Below, one piece after another: positions 1 to 11,557 of a stretch of DNA of 64,000 bases (positions are counted from its first letter, which is position 1; the number at the start of each line of letters is the position of its first letter). The DNA comes from Endothia cerciana (taxonomy: Eukaryota > Ascomycota > Sordariomycetes > Diaporthales > Cryphonectriaceae). The notes beneath the pieces were generated by a model that saw nothing but the letters and a program-made list of their open reading frames with translations, had not been told where the DNA came from and ran no database searches. Where the stretch lies: NCBI GenBank assembly GCA_026119935.1, contig JALRMH010000011.1:620001-684000 (forward strand). The letters are read 5' to 3'. Position numbers and translations under genes: made by a program.

Positions 1-30
1 CCACTGAAGGTCATGATACCACCAAGAGGT

Positions 31-670
31 CTATAGTGCCACAGCGGCAGACTCCAAAGGTTCCCTCTGTGCCTCCCAAGCCAGCCAATCCGACCGCGTC
101 GTTGGTAATAGTCCCATCGAGTTGACCTTCCATATTCCCACCGCCAGGGCAACAAGCTGCATGGCAACGTACGCCAGCTTGACCTGCAGCATCTTCCCCT
201 TGTTCGTGTCCGTCTCGAACCGCTCAAACGCCTGGTTGGTACCGATCAGCCCGGCAATGGGGTTCTTGAAGGCCATGAAGACCATCATGATGCTGAATAT
301 CTGTAGCGAGTTGCCGGCCATGTACATCATGATGGCGGTCATGGGCAAGCTCTTGATCGGGGCCAGGGCCACCTCCCAGGCCTTCTTCAGCTTCAGAGTG
401 TCCATCTCTTCCGGCGTTGCCTGCTTTCGCGGCTGAACCTTTGCGTCCTTGGAGGCATCTCGCTTCTATCCAGAATGATCAGTTCGGTCTGCCACGGATA
501 GGGAAGGGGAGGGCGAGTGGGGACATGGCTGCGCATACCTTTGAGCCCGAGGCTTGAGATGGGAAGCCCGGAGGATCTGGAATGCCGCCGGCCTTTGACC
601 TGTATGGAGGGGGCGAGTTGAGATCAGAGACCCATCTCGGAGTTCCCGAGCGTGATTTAAGCTCCGACAT
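31..670 (-). CDS. EMC4: ER membrane protein complex subunit 4
   Basis: Two exons, 539-670 and 31-465, joined at a phase-0 intron of 73 bp (donor GTATGC, acceptor ATAG), giving 188 residues, the usual fungal length. EMC4 is a subunit of the ER membrane complex that inserts tail-anchored and multipass proteins. The conserved core DTLKLKKAWEVALAPIKSLP is followed by MMYMAGNSLQIFSIMMVFMAF, the first hydrophobic segment, and by a second near the C-terminus (LAYVAMQLVALAVGIWKV). The N-terminal 65 residues are polar and basic, as in the family. The start at 670 is the first Met of an open first exon (MSELKSRSGTPRWVSDLNSP). The gene faces away from AP-1 beta across a 1 kb interval. Family identity is recognised from the core motif; splice sites are inferred. 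Confidence 0.9.
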
Positions 671-1710
671 GCTGCTGTCGTCCGGAGGAAGGGTGTTGGG
701 GTGTGCGTCTGGTCAGGCAGTCCCGAAGGGCAGGCGATGGGGTCCGGAAGCTTGTCGACAGCACTGGCGGGCGAGCTGACAGCTCCTGTCGCTATTACCT
801 CCAGGCAGTAAGTAACCCCGTACAGTGAGTGCTTGGGCAGGCACAGGTGGGGCCGTGCACGCCTACTACCCCGTGCATGGGACGCCGATCGCCCGGGTGG
901 ACCCCACTGACCACGGAAACATCCTCAGGGGCTTGACGGACTTTATTAGTGATGGGACGCGAGATTGACGTCCAGACCTCTTCTCGTTCGGTTCCGGTAC
1001 TGTTCCTCCTCCTCCGCTGTTTCGATCTCGAGATTCACGGCCCCGACACTGCCAGCAAGCAAGCCAAGCCAGATCCTGTGCAGTAAGGTCGGCAACTCGA
1101 GACCGCCGCCACCAGACGCGAAGTTGGCGACATTGTCAGCCCCGTCCATCATATGCGTACAAGCCGAGACATCCAGCGCAAGGCCTTCGAGACACGCCTC
1201 GTCGAGCATCCATCTGGCGCAACAGCTACCACTCCCCCAGCGCATTCCACCGCGCCGCCTCACATCACATCGGATCGCTAGCTTCCCAGCTGGCCGCTTC
1301 GGTCCCAGCCCCGAGACGCCGGGCCCGGTCGAACCCCCCCCCCCCCCACGTGAGCTGCTGCAGCCGCAAACTATCGCCTATACACGACCCAAGACAGGTT
1401 TGAGGCCTAAGCGCGATTCCGAATATAGCCGCGAGGCAGGTCAAGGAAGGTGTGAGGGGTCAGGCAAGCCCTTGTCGCATTGGACGGTGGACTGTGCCTA
1501 GCCGGTCGCCGCGCATCCATCTATCGGTGTGTCGCCGTCACCAATTACAGGGCAGCACCAAGTCTCGGGTGGTGTTTCCGTCATAGAAGCCATACCTCGT
1601 GGAAAGGGGGGCCTGCTGGGCCTTAGAGTTCACGCGACATCAACCGTAACAGCGGCGCAACCTGCAGCCACACCTCCCGGACCCATACTATATCCATCCA
1701 CACCTCGATC
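671..1710. other. Intergenic region, EMC4/APL2 divergent promoters
   Basis: This stretch separates two divergent genes and should hold both promoters and leaders. It contains a run of 14 C at 1334-1347 followed by CACGTG. Open frames here, including one of 178 codons at 965-1501, show no recognisable domain, have low-complexity Pro/Ser/Arg composition and no supported splice structure. I see no gene. Confidence 0.6.
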
Positions 1711-4420
1711 ATGGCGAGCGCCCAAGGAGGAGGGGATTCGAAGCTGTTCGCTCGGGTAAGCTATCCCTCCTTTGCTCCCTTGTTACCTCGACAGCCTCTG
1801 CCCTCCAGCGTTCCCTCTCTATACCCTTCATCGCCCGTGGTCTCCCCCGGCCCGCCACCACTTTCATCACGTCTCGGGTATGGAGGGCATGTCTTAGACC
1901 TCCCATTTCGCCGCTCGCTTATCTCCCGGGCGCAGACCTATCTACATTACATCCCCCTCGCTGCCCTCGTGCCTCTCCCGGTCTCCCGAAACTGCCACGA
2001 GTCTCCCAGGGCTCATCAAGCATGGGAGGGGACCAGCCCAAACCTCCCAACACCATGTATCTGGCATACCTCCCCCCGGGCGGCTTGGCGCACAACAACA
2101 ACTCACGCATAAGACAACAGGGCAAGGTGGCAGAGCTGCGCCTCGAGCTGAACAGCGGTGGGAAGAAGGACAAGAATCACACTGTCAAAAAGGTCGCTCT
2201 CAAGAAGATCGTCGCCAACATGACCATGAGCAATAACGATATGGTCGCCCTATTTCCGGACATTATCGGCTGCATGAACATACCGAGTCTGGAAATCAAG
2301 AAGATGTAAGAGCTAGGGAGCCTTGAGACCGGCAGGGGAGATAGGGAGGCTGACAATGGCCGCGCTAGGTGCTTCTTGTTCCTGGTGAACTACGCCAGGA
2401 TGAGGACAGAGATCGCTGTCAAGGCGATACCCGTGCTTGAGCATGTGCGTACAAGTCCGGTGGACGACTGGGGGTGACGCATGTCGACTAATGCTGTTGC
2501 AGGATATGGAAGATGCCAATCCACTGGTTCGAGCGCTCGCCCTGCGCACGATGTCGTACATTCACGTCCGGGAGTTCGTCGCAGCAACGGTCCCACTTGT
2601 GAAGCGGCTGTTGCAAGACCTGGATCCATACGTGCGCAAGACGGCAGCATTCTGTGTTGCAAAGCTCTACGACCACGATAGGCACATGGTGGAGCGGTCC
2701 GACCTCATCGATAGACTCAACTCGCTGCTGAGGGACGACAACCCTACAGTCGTCGCAAGTGCCCTGGCAAGCCTGATGGATATATGGGAGAGGAGTGACG
2801 CTATCAAGCTCACTATCGACTACTCCAATGCGTCGAAGATGGTGGCCATTCTTCCCGATTGTTCCGAGTACGTCAATGTCCAGCCCCGGATGAGTGTTGA
2901 CGTCTTTCAACTGACCGTGCAGTAGGTGGGGCCAAACGTACATATTAGAGGCCCTCATGTCCTACGTGCCTCAGGAGTCAGGAGAGGCACACCTGCTGGC
3001 TGAGCGCATCTCACCACGGCTTTCTCACTCCAACTCCGCCGTAGTCCTAACCTGCATTCGCGTCATACTTTACCTTATGAACTACATGGCCGACGAGAAA
3101 CAGATAGCAGCACTTTGTCGGAAGCTGTCTCCCCCTCTGGTCACTTTGCTGGCCAAGGGACCAGAGGTACAGTACCTCGCCCTGCGGAACGCGCTACTGA
3201 TGCTCCAGCGACGTCCCGACGTACTGAGAAACGACATACGCGTATTCTTCTGCAAATACAATGACCCTATATACGTCAAGGTCACCAAGTTGGAGCTGAT
3301 ATTTATGCTCGCAAATGAGAACAACATCGATGAAGTATTGACGGAACTGCGGGAGTATGCGACGGAGATCGACGTTCACTTTGTGCGCAAGGCCGTCCGC
3401 GCCATCGGCAAGCTCGCCATCAAGATTGAGCCGGCTGCGAGGAGATGTATCAACCTTCTTCTGGAACTCGTCGCCACGAAGGTGACCTACATCGTACAGG
3501 AGGCGACGGTGGTTATCCGCAACATCTTCAGAAAATACCCCAACCAATACGAGTCCATCATCGGGACACTATGTGAGCATTTGGACAGCTTGGATGAGCC
3601 CGAGGCCAAGGCTGCCATGGTCTGGGTCATTGGACAGTATGCAAGCCGTATCGAGAACAGCGATGTCTTGTTGGAGGACTTCCTATTCTCCTTCTCGGAA
3701 GAGCCGGTAGAAGTACAGCTCGCCCTGCTCACCGCTACCGTCAAGCTCTTCATCCAGAGACCGACAAAGGGGCAAGAGCTGGTACCCAAGGTTTTGAAGT
3801 GGGCCACCGAGGAGACCGACAACCCCGACCTTCGCGACCGTGCCTACATGTACTGGCGCCTCCTGTCCACTGACATGAACACGGCCAAGCAGGTCGTCAT
3901 GGGCGAGAAACCCCCAATCACCGCCGAATCCGAACGCCTCGACCCTCAGACCCTCGAGGAAATGTGCCTCAACGTGGGCACGCTCGCGACCGTCTACCTC
4001 AAGCCTGTGCAGACCGTCTTCCGCAACGCCCGCCCCCGGCGCCTGGTAGATTCGCCTGCGCTGCAAAGGCACTACCTGGTTGACGGCCCAAGCCCCATGG
4101 CTGGCTTCGATACGAACAAGTCACTGAGCCAGTTCGGCCAGGGCGGGCAGCCTGCTGACCTGGACCCGCGCATGCTGTCGGCTGGTGACGCGTCGAATGG
4201 CAACGGTGACCTCGCGCAGGCGGTCAATGATGCGGATGCGTACTTTGCGGGCATTGGCAGCCAGCAGATGCAGGCGATGCGGATCCAGGACGCCGAAGGC
4301 GACGCTTTCGGCGGAGGATCAGGTCACGAGGCCGGGTATGTGGTCAATCAGTATGCGCCGCAGCAGGTGTTCCAGCCTGCGCAGGGCGTCGGCTCTAATG
4401 GGGATCTGTTGATGTTTTGA
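1711..4420 (+). CDS. APL2: AP-1 adaptor complex large subunit beta (beta-adaptin)
   Basis: Five exons: 1711-1755, 2121-2305, 2369-2444, 2503-2867, 2926-4420, giving 721 residues. Beta-adaptin is a large subunit of the heterotetrameric AP-1 clathrin adaptor acting at the trans-Golgi and endosomes. The whole armadillo-like trunk is present: KKVALKKIVANMTMSNNDM, then NPLVRALALRTMSYI, DPYVRKTAAFCVAKLYDHD, VWVIGQYASRIENSD. The C-terminal part is a Gly/Gln-rich hinge ending GSNGDLLMF. At 721 residues it lacks the folded ear of the animal protein (over 900 residues), as expected for fungal AP-1 beta. The first intron is 365 bp, much longer than the others, and leaves a 15-codon first exon (MASAQGGGDSKLFAR). 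AP-2 beta is the alternative, but sequence and length fit AP-1 better. Confidence 0.92.
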
Positions 4421-5288
4421 GATGGGGGTGAGGTCTCGACGCTGATTGGCGCCTATGTTGTCAACAGGCTGTAAATATTCAGGCTGATGGAGGGGGAAAG
4501 GGGGGGTGGGGACGATACCTAGTAATTACATCGAGCCCATCACATGATTCGTCGTATTGACCGGTCTGTCATCTATCGTCTCTAGGTGATCACATGATGC
4601 GCTGAAGATGCGCGCTGACCGTATCCGCGTGGCCCTGTTTATCAAGTCAGAGAGGACAGACGACAAGGTAAACATAGAGCGCATTCACCCATTTAATTCT
4701 TTACATCTGCGACTGATCAGCCATAGATCCAAGGTAAAAATCCGGCCCAAACGTCCCTACCCTTTCGGAGTTCTGCTATGGCGACGTAAGATCTGAGAAT
4801 GTCATCATTCAGCAAATGTCTCCCCCTGTCAGGTTTCAAAGAAAAATTTGGCAGAGGCTGCTAGCCGAGCACATCAGCTACATCTCAAGAGGCAACATAG
4901 ACGTAGTCTCCTCCCCCTACCCCAGAAGAGTGCCTGCAGACAGGGAAGGCGGGGTAGCATCACCAGGTGGAAGAAAGACCCAGTCAGAAGCACCTCACAA
5001 TCATAGCACAGTGCAGGCCCATATTAGAATCAAATTTTCTGCATTGTCCGGTGGAACTAAGTCGCCTTGACGGCAGACTATCGCCAGTACACAGACGCAG
5101 GCTGGGGCATATGCCAATGCCTCATGTAGAAAAAACGCGAACCCTTCCCGGGTTGTTCTCAGTGAACCAAGCCCTGATCCGAACTCCAGCTATCGAAACA
5201 CTGCCCTTTGACGCCTTGAAACTCCGACCATGCCGAACACCGCAGATGCATGATGCAAGAGAGCCAGCCAGAAACAGCAGAGCCTGGC
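4421..5288. other. Intergenic region between convergent APL2 and GPI-protein genes
   Basis: Both neighbours end here, so the interval should hold two 3' untranslated regions and polyadenylation signals. Short open frames in it are not conserved-looking. I see no gene. Confidence 0.6.
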
Positions 5289-6769
5289 CTAGACGACGGC
5301 AACAAGGAGGGGCAGAGCCATGGAGACTGCGAGGAGGAGGTTGGCGGGCAGACCAGCAGCGCTGCTCTTGCTCGGGCCCTTGCTCGGGCCAGCGGTGCTG
5401 CCGGCACCACCACCGTCCATGCCCGGTGAGGACACGAGCTTGGGAAGGCCGGCAGTAAAGGTGACCGTCGCATTGTGGACGAAGCTGGTGCGGGTGTTGA
5501 AGATGCTGGAGCCACTCATGATGTAGGTGGTGGGAGAACGGGTCGGCAACACGACGTAGATTGTAGTTGTCGCCGTCTGAGCGCAGCTTGCGGAGGAGCC
5601 CATCGTAACGTCGGGGCCGCTGCTGACAGCTTGGGCTGAGAAGCCACCGCCCGAGGTGACGTCGAGAGAAGACGTGGTGTTGACAAAGGGAGGCACCAGC
5701 ATGTGGGAAGACGAGGTGGTGATCACAGCAACAGAGCTGTTCTTCGTGGTCAGGCCCACTGCCGTGCTGCCGGGGGCAGAAACACCAGAGACCGCAGTGC
5801 TGCCAACATGGACGAAGCTGGTGGCGTTGCCACCCACAAACCGCCAAGCGAAGTTCCGCTTGGCAATAGCACCACCACTGGTGGTGGCAGGTGGGGAGGG
5901 CGGGATCGAGGTGACGAAGTATGTCACGTCGGTGGGAACCACAATCTCCTCTGAGGTTGTCGTGCGTACATAGGTGTACGTCACGTCGAGATCAGTGGGA
6001 GGTGCCAGCCAGGTCGTCGTGTACATGGTCTCGGTCGAGTACGAGGCTATGGCAACGTAGGTGAGCGTTGTGGTGTAAGTAGGAAACACCTGGGTGGTTG
6101 TCACAGTGCTCTCAACAGTAGAAAGCATGGTTACAACCTCTACAATACGAGCGCTGATATCAACAATAATGGTCTTGAGGATAGAAGGAGCTTGAGGAAC
6201 GCTTACCGCTACGAGTGATGGGCTTGTAGGTGGATGTCTCGACTGAGGTGTCTGGGAGATGATGTTAATCGAGCAGTTCATTGATGAAGGTTCAACGACG
6301 GACACAGCCAGGGAGGTCAAGTACTTACAGACCATGGTGACAGGAGTCCAAGAGGTTGTGATTGTGCTGGAAGCAGTATCGACATGAACGGTTGTCGCGT
6401 TGGGGCTCACAGGAAAAGGGTGAGCCTGGGTGGGGACCAGAGAGGAGTCTAGGCAAACACATTAAGCAAGGTCAACATGAAGTCTCTCGCAAGGCTGGTA
6501 CACGTACAGTCAGTAAGGTTGGACATGGTGATAGCCTCGCCGCCACTGGTAATGCTGGAGAGGGAACCAGTGGGAACAGCATCTGTTCAGCGGCGTCAGT
6601 CCTCATCACTGCGATCAAGTGGTCCTGTGAATTAGTGGGCAGTTCACTCACATCCGCCATCAGAGCCCATCATGCTGGTGACGCTCTCACCGACGACATC
6701 CGCGACAGTCAGGCCGAAAAGGCCAGAAAAGGCCAGCACAAGGCTGGCAATGAGGTGAATGACCATCAT
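5289..6769 (-). CDS. Ser/Thr-rich secreted GPI-anchored cell-wall protein
   Basis: Five exons rebuilt on the minus strand: 6652-6769, 6508-6582, 6329-6448, 6207-6251, 5289-6139; every junction is phase 1 and the product has 402 residues. The N-terminus MMVIHLIASLVLAFSGLFG is a signal peptide with likely cleavage after TVA. The middle is rich in Ser, Thr, Val and Tyr (for example TMLSTVESTVTTTQVF and TYTTTLTYVAIASYSTET), typical of O-mannosylated wall proteins. The C-terminus carries a small-residue spacer with a plausible omega site (KSSAAG) followed by the hydrophobic tail NLLLAVSMALPLLVAVV, a GPI-addition signal. I do not recognise a catalytic domain or a named family. The first three short introns could be placed slightly differently; the last exon and the two terminal signals are clear. 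Confidence 0.72.
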
Positions 6770-6975
6770 GTTGTTTGAATTGACGTCGTGATGGATACAG
6801 GGTGTGTTGGGTGCAGATGCAGGAATGATGATTCGATCAATAGGTTGATCGACGCTGTCTCCAGGTGGCTGATTGTATTGCAAGATGGTTTGCAAGAGAT
6901 GGACTGATGGAGAACTGTCGCCGATAGAGAACGATTGGAAGTGGGGTGAGGATGGAAGAGGTTGTTGACAAAAGT

Positions 6976-6989
6976 CGCGAAAGTTCGCG
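6976..6989. promoter_or_regulatory. CGCGAA-NN-TTCGCG palindrome (MBF/E2F-like) upstream of GPI-protein gene
   Basis: A 6-bp inverted repeat CGCGAA / TTCGCG with a 2-bp AG spacer lies about 210 bp upstream of the start codon at 6769. It contains the CGCGAAA core recognised by SBF/MBF or E2F-type factors. The same layout occurs upstream of MCM6. Binding is inferred. Confidence 0.4.
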
Positions 6990-9550
6990 TCGAAGAAGGC
7001 TCCCTACAAAACCACCACGCGCAGTCCCAAGAAGCGCTAGAAAACCAGCAGCGTTCTAGTCCTGTTTTGACCAAAGAGAAAACTGTTGGAAAATATGATA
7101 AGAGATGACAGGGAAAGTTTTGTTCCAGCTGACCATGAACCTTCGATTTGTAGGCATGCTGCTGCTATCCTCCCCTCCATCCCCAATACCAGGGGCACCA
7201 TGATTAGAGCATGATGACTCTCTCTAGATGCTGTCCCATCAAGTGTCCTCCTACTGGGTGCTATCCAACCAGACATTCAATCTTGTTGGTTCCCTGGGTC
7301 ATCAGCGCGCTGGGCATCGCATTTTCTAACAAACAAGAGGATCAGTCCGTGTCCACTTAAACCCAGCTCGATGATGTTGGGTGGGACCTCTGGAGTATGC
7401 TCGAGTCCGGCAGGATTGCTTCTGTCAGCCACAGCATCTCTTCTCGCCGGCAAGAAGCCTTGAGGGTGCTTGCCGCTGGGCAATGGTGTCAACAACGCGA
7501 TGTGTGCCACTATCGGACTGGACAACACCTGCTAGCATGAGACAGCGACCAAGCGAGCTGTGGCTTGAAGAATCCACATTGCAGACCGGACACCCATGAA
7601 AGTCATGCCAGATTTTGTCATACAAAGATTAGTGAGAAGTATGCAATGGCGGTCTCTCTTTTGATCTGTTTTTGGATGCTTGAGGGCCACCAGGGTTGTG
7701 TGCCGAGGTCATGCAGGTACCATCCATCTGAGGGCATCGCCGTGTGTTATCATGAATGATGTTGAATGTTGAACAGACATCATTCAGCATTTGAAGAGAA
7801 CCAACCTGGGGCCACTTGACCCGTGTTCTGATAGCACAAAGGTAATCAGTGTTTGGGACCTGGGGAGGGAAGCTTTTCTCTCTGGCAAGAAATAACAAAA
7901 ATGACGTGGTCCACCTGATAGGGTGGATAAGCAAGAAGATATATGCTCTTAATTGCCAAGACTGTGTCCAGGTGCCTCGTACATCGAGATGTTGGGTCTG
8001 GACATCTGGAAGGAAGGGCCCTGGGAAGCGGTACAGTCCGAGACACGTCAAGAAGCAGTACAACCTGTACCTAGGAAATTGGCCACTGGAGACAAAGAAA
8101 TAGGTTTGAGTCCCATGGTTCACCAAACGCTGCGAGCCTTGGGATATCGGTGTGTTGCGATATTGTTGTCGTCCACTGATTTCCCCAAGCACATGAAGAA
8201 CTAAGACCATGGCGGCTGGGGTGGGACCGGGATGGTCCCTTCCCACCTCAGCCGCGTTCAGAGCCCACTTGCACGGCTCGATCCGTTGTGCGTGTGGGCA
8301 GGTACTATGTACTTGCTTGGGTGGACCTAGCCGCCAAGATCAGATTCTCCTTGGCGGCCTTGTGCCTGCCTGTCCTTCAACCGTCCTCCCCACAGGGCAG
8401 CTGCTTGGTTCCTCAATACATGCATTAGGGGCTACCATGTGCATATATGATGTGATGGCTCCTCACTTGACCAATGTGGAGGGGGGAGGGGGGCTAATGC
8501 CAAACAGCAGTGACCAGGCGAACCTCTACGGGAATCTACTCCGTACCGCGGAGCTTCCCCGGACGGAGCCTCGCAGCCTTCCGTTACCAGATTACCGGAT
8601 GGGACACGACACTGCTACGGCGACACCAGGACGGCCTCACCACCCTGAATGACCGCTTGTGGCAAGGTTGACCTTGGGCCAGGCCAGGCCAGGCCAGACC
8701 ATACCATAGTACCGGTACCGTTCGCGCATCGGGGCTGAGGGGGACGAGAAGCGGGACGGTCGGCACCGTTTTCTCCTCTCCCGCAACCTGGAGTGCCTGA
8801 CGGCATGCGGCATACCCGTCAGATCCGCCCCCCCTCAACAACAACGACAACAGCTTTGGGAGGCAACTCACTGACTAGTCGAGTGTCTACAGCTTGGATC
8901 CGATCCCACTAATGGGATTGACCCCAGCAGACCGACCCAGGGACCAGGAGGCTCTCGACCTCGTCGGCACAGCACACCACACCTTGTGCAGGCTGCTACA
9001 TGCCCAGGGAGGAGAGGCAGGACAGCACATTGCGGCCCATCCACGCTCTTTTTCCTTCTTCTTTTCTATTTCAGGAGGATTGACCCGCCGCTTGAGGTTG
9101 TTCCTGTTCCCTCCCACATACACTGACCCACCCCCTCACTCACTGTCCGCGCGCGCACGAGTCGTGGGCCAGGCCTTACCCTACCTGACCTGACTACACA
9201 AGGGACACCCCTCACCCTTCCCCTCCCCCCGGTTCCCACCTGGGCTCGCTATTTGCCGGACGCTCCTGTCATCAACAAGGGCCTGTCCAGACTCCTCCGT
9301 CCAACCTTGGGAGCCCGTCACCACTCCCTCCTCCTGGGGTTTGTATCCGTGCTCCGTCCTGACGACCTTGACTCCAATCTCAATTACCACAGTACACCAG
9401 CACCCGCTCCCGTCCGCCCGTCCATTCAGGATTCCCGCCGCTCAATCGCAATCATCCATCAGCCTCCTCCATCAGTGTCCACCCCGTCCCGGCGACGATC
9501 CTCTCACCTTCGTGAGCCTCACACGGACCCTCTTACCTGTTTGAGGTCCG

Positions 9551-9610
9551 TCTTGTCTGGTCTTGTCTGGTCTTGTCTGGTCTGGTCTGGTCTGGTCCGG
9601 TCCGGTCCTG
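9551..9610. repeat. TCTTGTCTGG / TCTGG tandem repeat
   Basis: Three perfect copies of TCTTGTCTGG (9551-9580) run into TCTGG and TCCGG pentamers. It lies 300 bp upstream of the UBL3-like start, probably in its promoter or leader. Confidence 0.9.
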
Positions 9611-9806
9611 CTCTCTCTCCTCCCTCTCCCCCCTCCCCCTCCCACAAGCGACTGCGTGCGGCGCCTGTGGAGCGGCGTTACCTGCATCATCCATCCCTGT
9701 TTCGGATCCCTCCCTCCAACTCCGACGACATCCCATCCGTCACGACAGTCGCTACCCCCATCAGGACCAACCCCTAGAATTGTCTGCCATTTTCGAGCCT
9801 TCGCAT

Positions 9807-9827
9807 ATGACGGAGCCCGGCATCTAG
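9807..9827 (+). other. Possible 6-codon uORF before the UBL3-like gene
   Basis: ATG ACG GAG CCC GGC ATC TAG ends 73 bp before the start codon at 9901. Whether it is transcribed depends on the unknown transcription start. Confidence 0.35.
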
Positions 9828-9900
9828 CAGGGTCCTTTTATTTCCGCCAATCCCGCCCGTCTACCGCCCGAGTCGTACCATCCTTCGACATCCTCCAGCC

Positions 9901-10736
9901 ATGGCCGATACCGAGCAGACCATGATGAGCGGCGGCCAGGGCGGCCAAGGCGGCTCGGCGGAGAACGAGGACGCCGTGGAGATGAAGAAGATAGAATCTG
10001 CACAGCCCTCCGTCCCGGCCAAGGACGACGCACCTGACGCACCTGACGCACCTGACGCACCTGACGCACCTGACGCACCTGGCGCACCTGACGCACCTGG
10101 CGCCCACGATACCGAAGCATCCACCTCCAAGGGAAAGGAGGTCGCGCCGTCATCCGACCCTCAAGAGCGGACAGATTCGCTATCGGTAGGTGCTGCCAAT
10201 TCGCCGGCGCCCGCTGCGCCTTCCAATCCTGCCGATGGGCCCGTCTGCAACATCACTCTGCTCTTGCCCACCGGAGCGAGGCATCCGTACAAGATTGACG
10301 ACCGGTACCTGACGAAACGGAACGTCGATGTCCCCGACATCACAGAGCACGGGAAGAAAGACCCGTTCAGTATCAGCGTCTACAAGCTCAAGGAGCTCAT
10401 ATTGCGGGAGTGGCGCGAGGAGTGGGACGGCAAGCCAGCCAGCCCGAGTAGTATACGACTGATTCACTTTGGGAAACTGCTTGACGATAAGGAGCAACTA
10501 AAGAGTGAGCGGCTCCCTCGCGACCCCGTCCCACCTGACTTGTCAAGATGACGAAGATGCTGACAAACTGCCGTCCTGCAACAGAGTACCGATTCAGCGC
10601 TGAAGCGCCCAACGTCGTTCACATGTCCGTCAAGCCGGCCGAGATGCTGGAGGACGACGAGGCTGGCAAGGGCAAGAGTAACAGCGGAGGAGGCAGGAAC
10701 AATGAGGGTGGATCAGGATGCTGCGTTATATTATAA
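9901..10736 (+). CDS. UBL3/MUB-like membrane-anchored ubiquitin-fold protein
   Basis: Two exons, 9901-10504 and 10585-10736, giving 251 residues. The N-terminal third is disordered and holds eight 9-bp repeats encoding Asp-Ala-Pro or Gly-Ala-Pro. A ubiquitin-like fold begins at PVCNITLLLPTGARHPYKID (about residue 113) and continues through KDPFSISVYKLKELILREW, SSIRLIHFGKLLDD and, after the intron, YRFSAEAPNVVHMSVKP, matching the UBL3/MUB family. The C-terminus GCCVIL has a CaaX box with Leu at the last position, which favours geranylgeranylation, and a neighbouring Cys that could be palmitoylated. This protein is therefore expected at membranes and, having no C-terminal diglycine, should not be conjugated. 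Known UBL3 and MUB proteins act in vesicle sorting or recruit E2 enzymes; the role here is inferred. Confidence 0.85.
10027..10098 (+). repeat. 9-bp in-frame minisatellite (GACGCACCT)8
   Basis: Eight tandem units, seven GACGCACCT and one GGCGCACCT, encode Asp-Ala-Pro or Gly-Ala-Pro within the disordered N-terminus of the UBL3-like protein. The near-perfect units suggest copy-number variation between strains without frameshift. Confidence 0.95.
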
Positions 10737-11557
10737 GATCATCGGCATCCAGGCCACGCGCCTGTCCCTAAGAGGGTTCTGACGTCGGAAATCCCACGTG
10801 CTCAACCCGCACCCAGACGGGTGCGAGCGTCGTGGGAGGAGGCATGCAAGGTGCCGTGCCAGCTACCTGGGAGTCCGAGTTCTCGAACGACACCACCGGC
10901 AAAAGACTGGTCCGGCCTTTCCGGACCTGTGCGGCGGGGGAGCTGGGGGCCCTCATCGACGCTTCAAACACATCCGTGGATCCGACGTTTCCCATATGCT
11001 TGCGGTTTGCATTTTGTCTGCCGATTCTTAACTTGTCGGGGGCACCACCGGGAGGAGGTGGCTGCTCTCTGCGGTGTTCAGGGATCAATCTATGCTATTT
11101 TGTAGTGGCCAGGAGGGGCGGGTATGGGTTTTGTTGGCGCAATACATCGGTAATCTTGGGGGTTTGCTGGGCTCATTGATATTTTCTCCCAAAGTCTGAC
11201 GGCATCATGAAATACGCAGATGAGTGGGGGGGGGGGGGCACACATGTCCATATTCTGGGTAGAATCCGTTCCTTAGAAGTTCAACATTCGATCCTGTGGC
11301 TTTGTGATCATTTGTTGTTTGCAGTGTCGACACGGGCTGATGCAGAACGGGGGACTGTGGTCCCCCCTCTCCCCCCAAACCGAATCTGCAATGTCTATGC
11401 TGATTTTCCATCTATGCGTCGTAGTCGTACAGAGCCTACCTGCCGTCAGGCCAAGAGACTCGCTCCCGTGATCGCCTCGTGCTATCGAAAGGGCCCCCAA
11501 AAAACGCCCCTCTCCCTTGTACCTTCGGGATCGCCTGGACCGCCACGCCCTCACACC
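10737..11557. other. Intergenic region between convergent UBL3-like and UMP1 genes
   Basis: Both flanking genes end here. A run of 13 G lies at 11226-11238. I see no gene. Confidence 0.6.

Larger units (their letters stand above)
6770..9900. other. 3.1 kb gene-poor divergent intergenic region
   Basis: This is the longest stretch without a supported gene. It lies between the divergent GPI-protein and UBL3-like genes. It holds a GGCCA tetramer at 8677-8696, a C/T-rich zone from about 9050, the pentamer/decamer repeat at 9551-9610, and a short upstream open frame at 9807-9827. Open frames of up to 205 codons (for example 7629-8246 on minus) have no recognisable domain and no splice support. A long 5' leader or a non-coding transcript is possible but cannot be shown from sequence. 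Confidence 0.55.

Noticed and set aside
965..1501. 178-codon open frame on plus
   Set aside because: Pro/Ser/Arg-rich translation across a C14 run in the EMC4/APL2 promoter interval; not protein-like.
7629..8246. 205-codon open frame on minus
   Set aside because: No recognisable domain, mixed low-quality composition, no splice context, and many overlapping open frames in the same GC-rich stretch.
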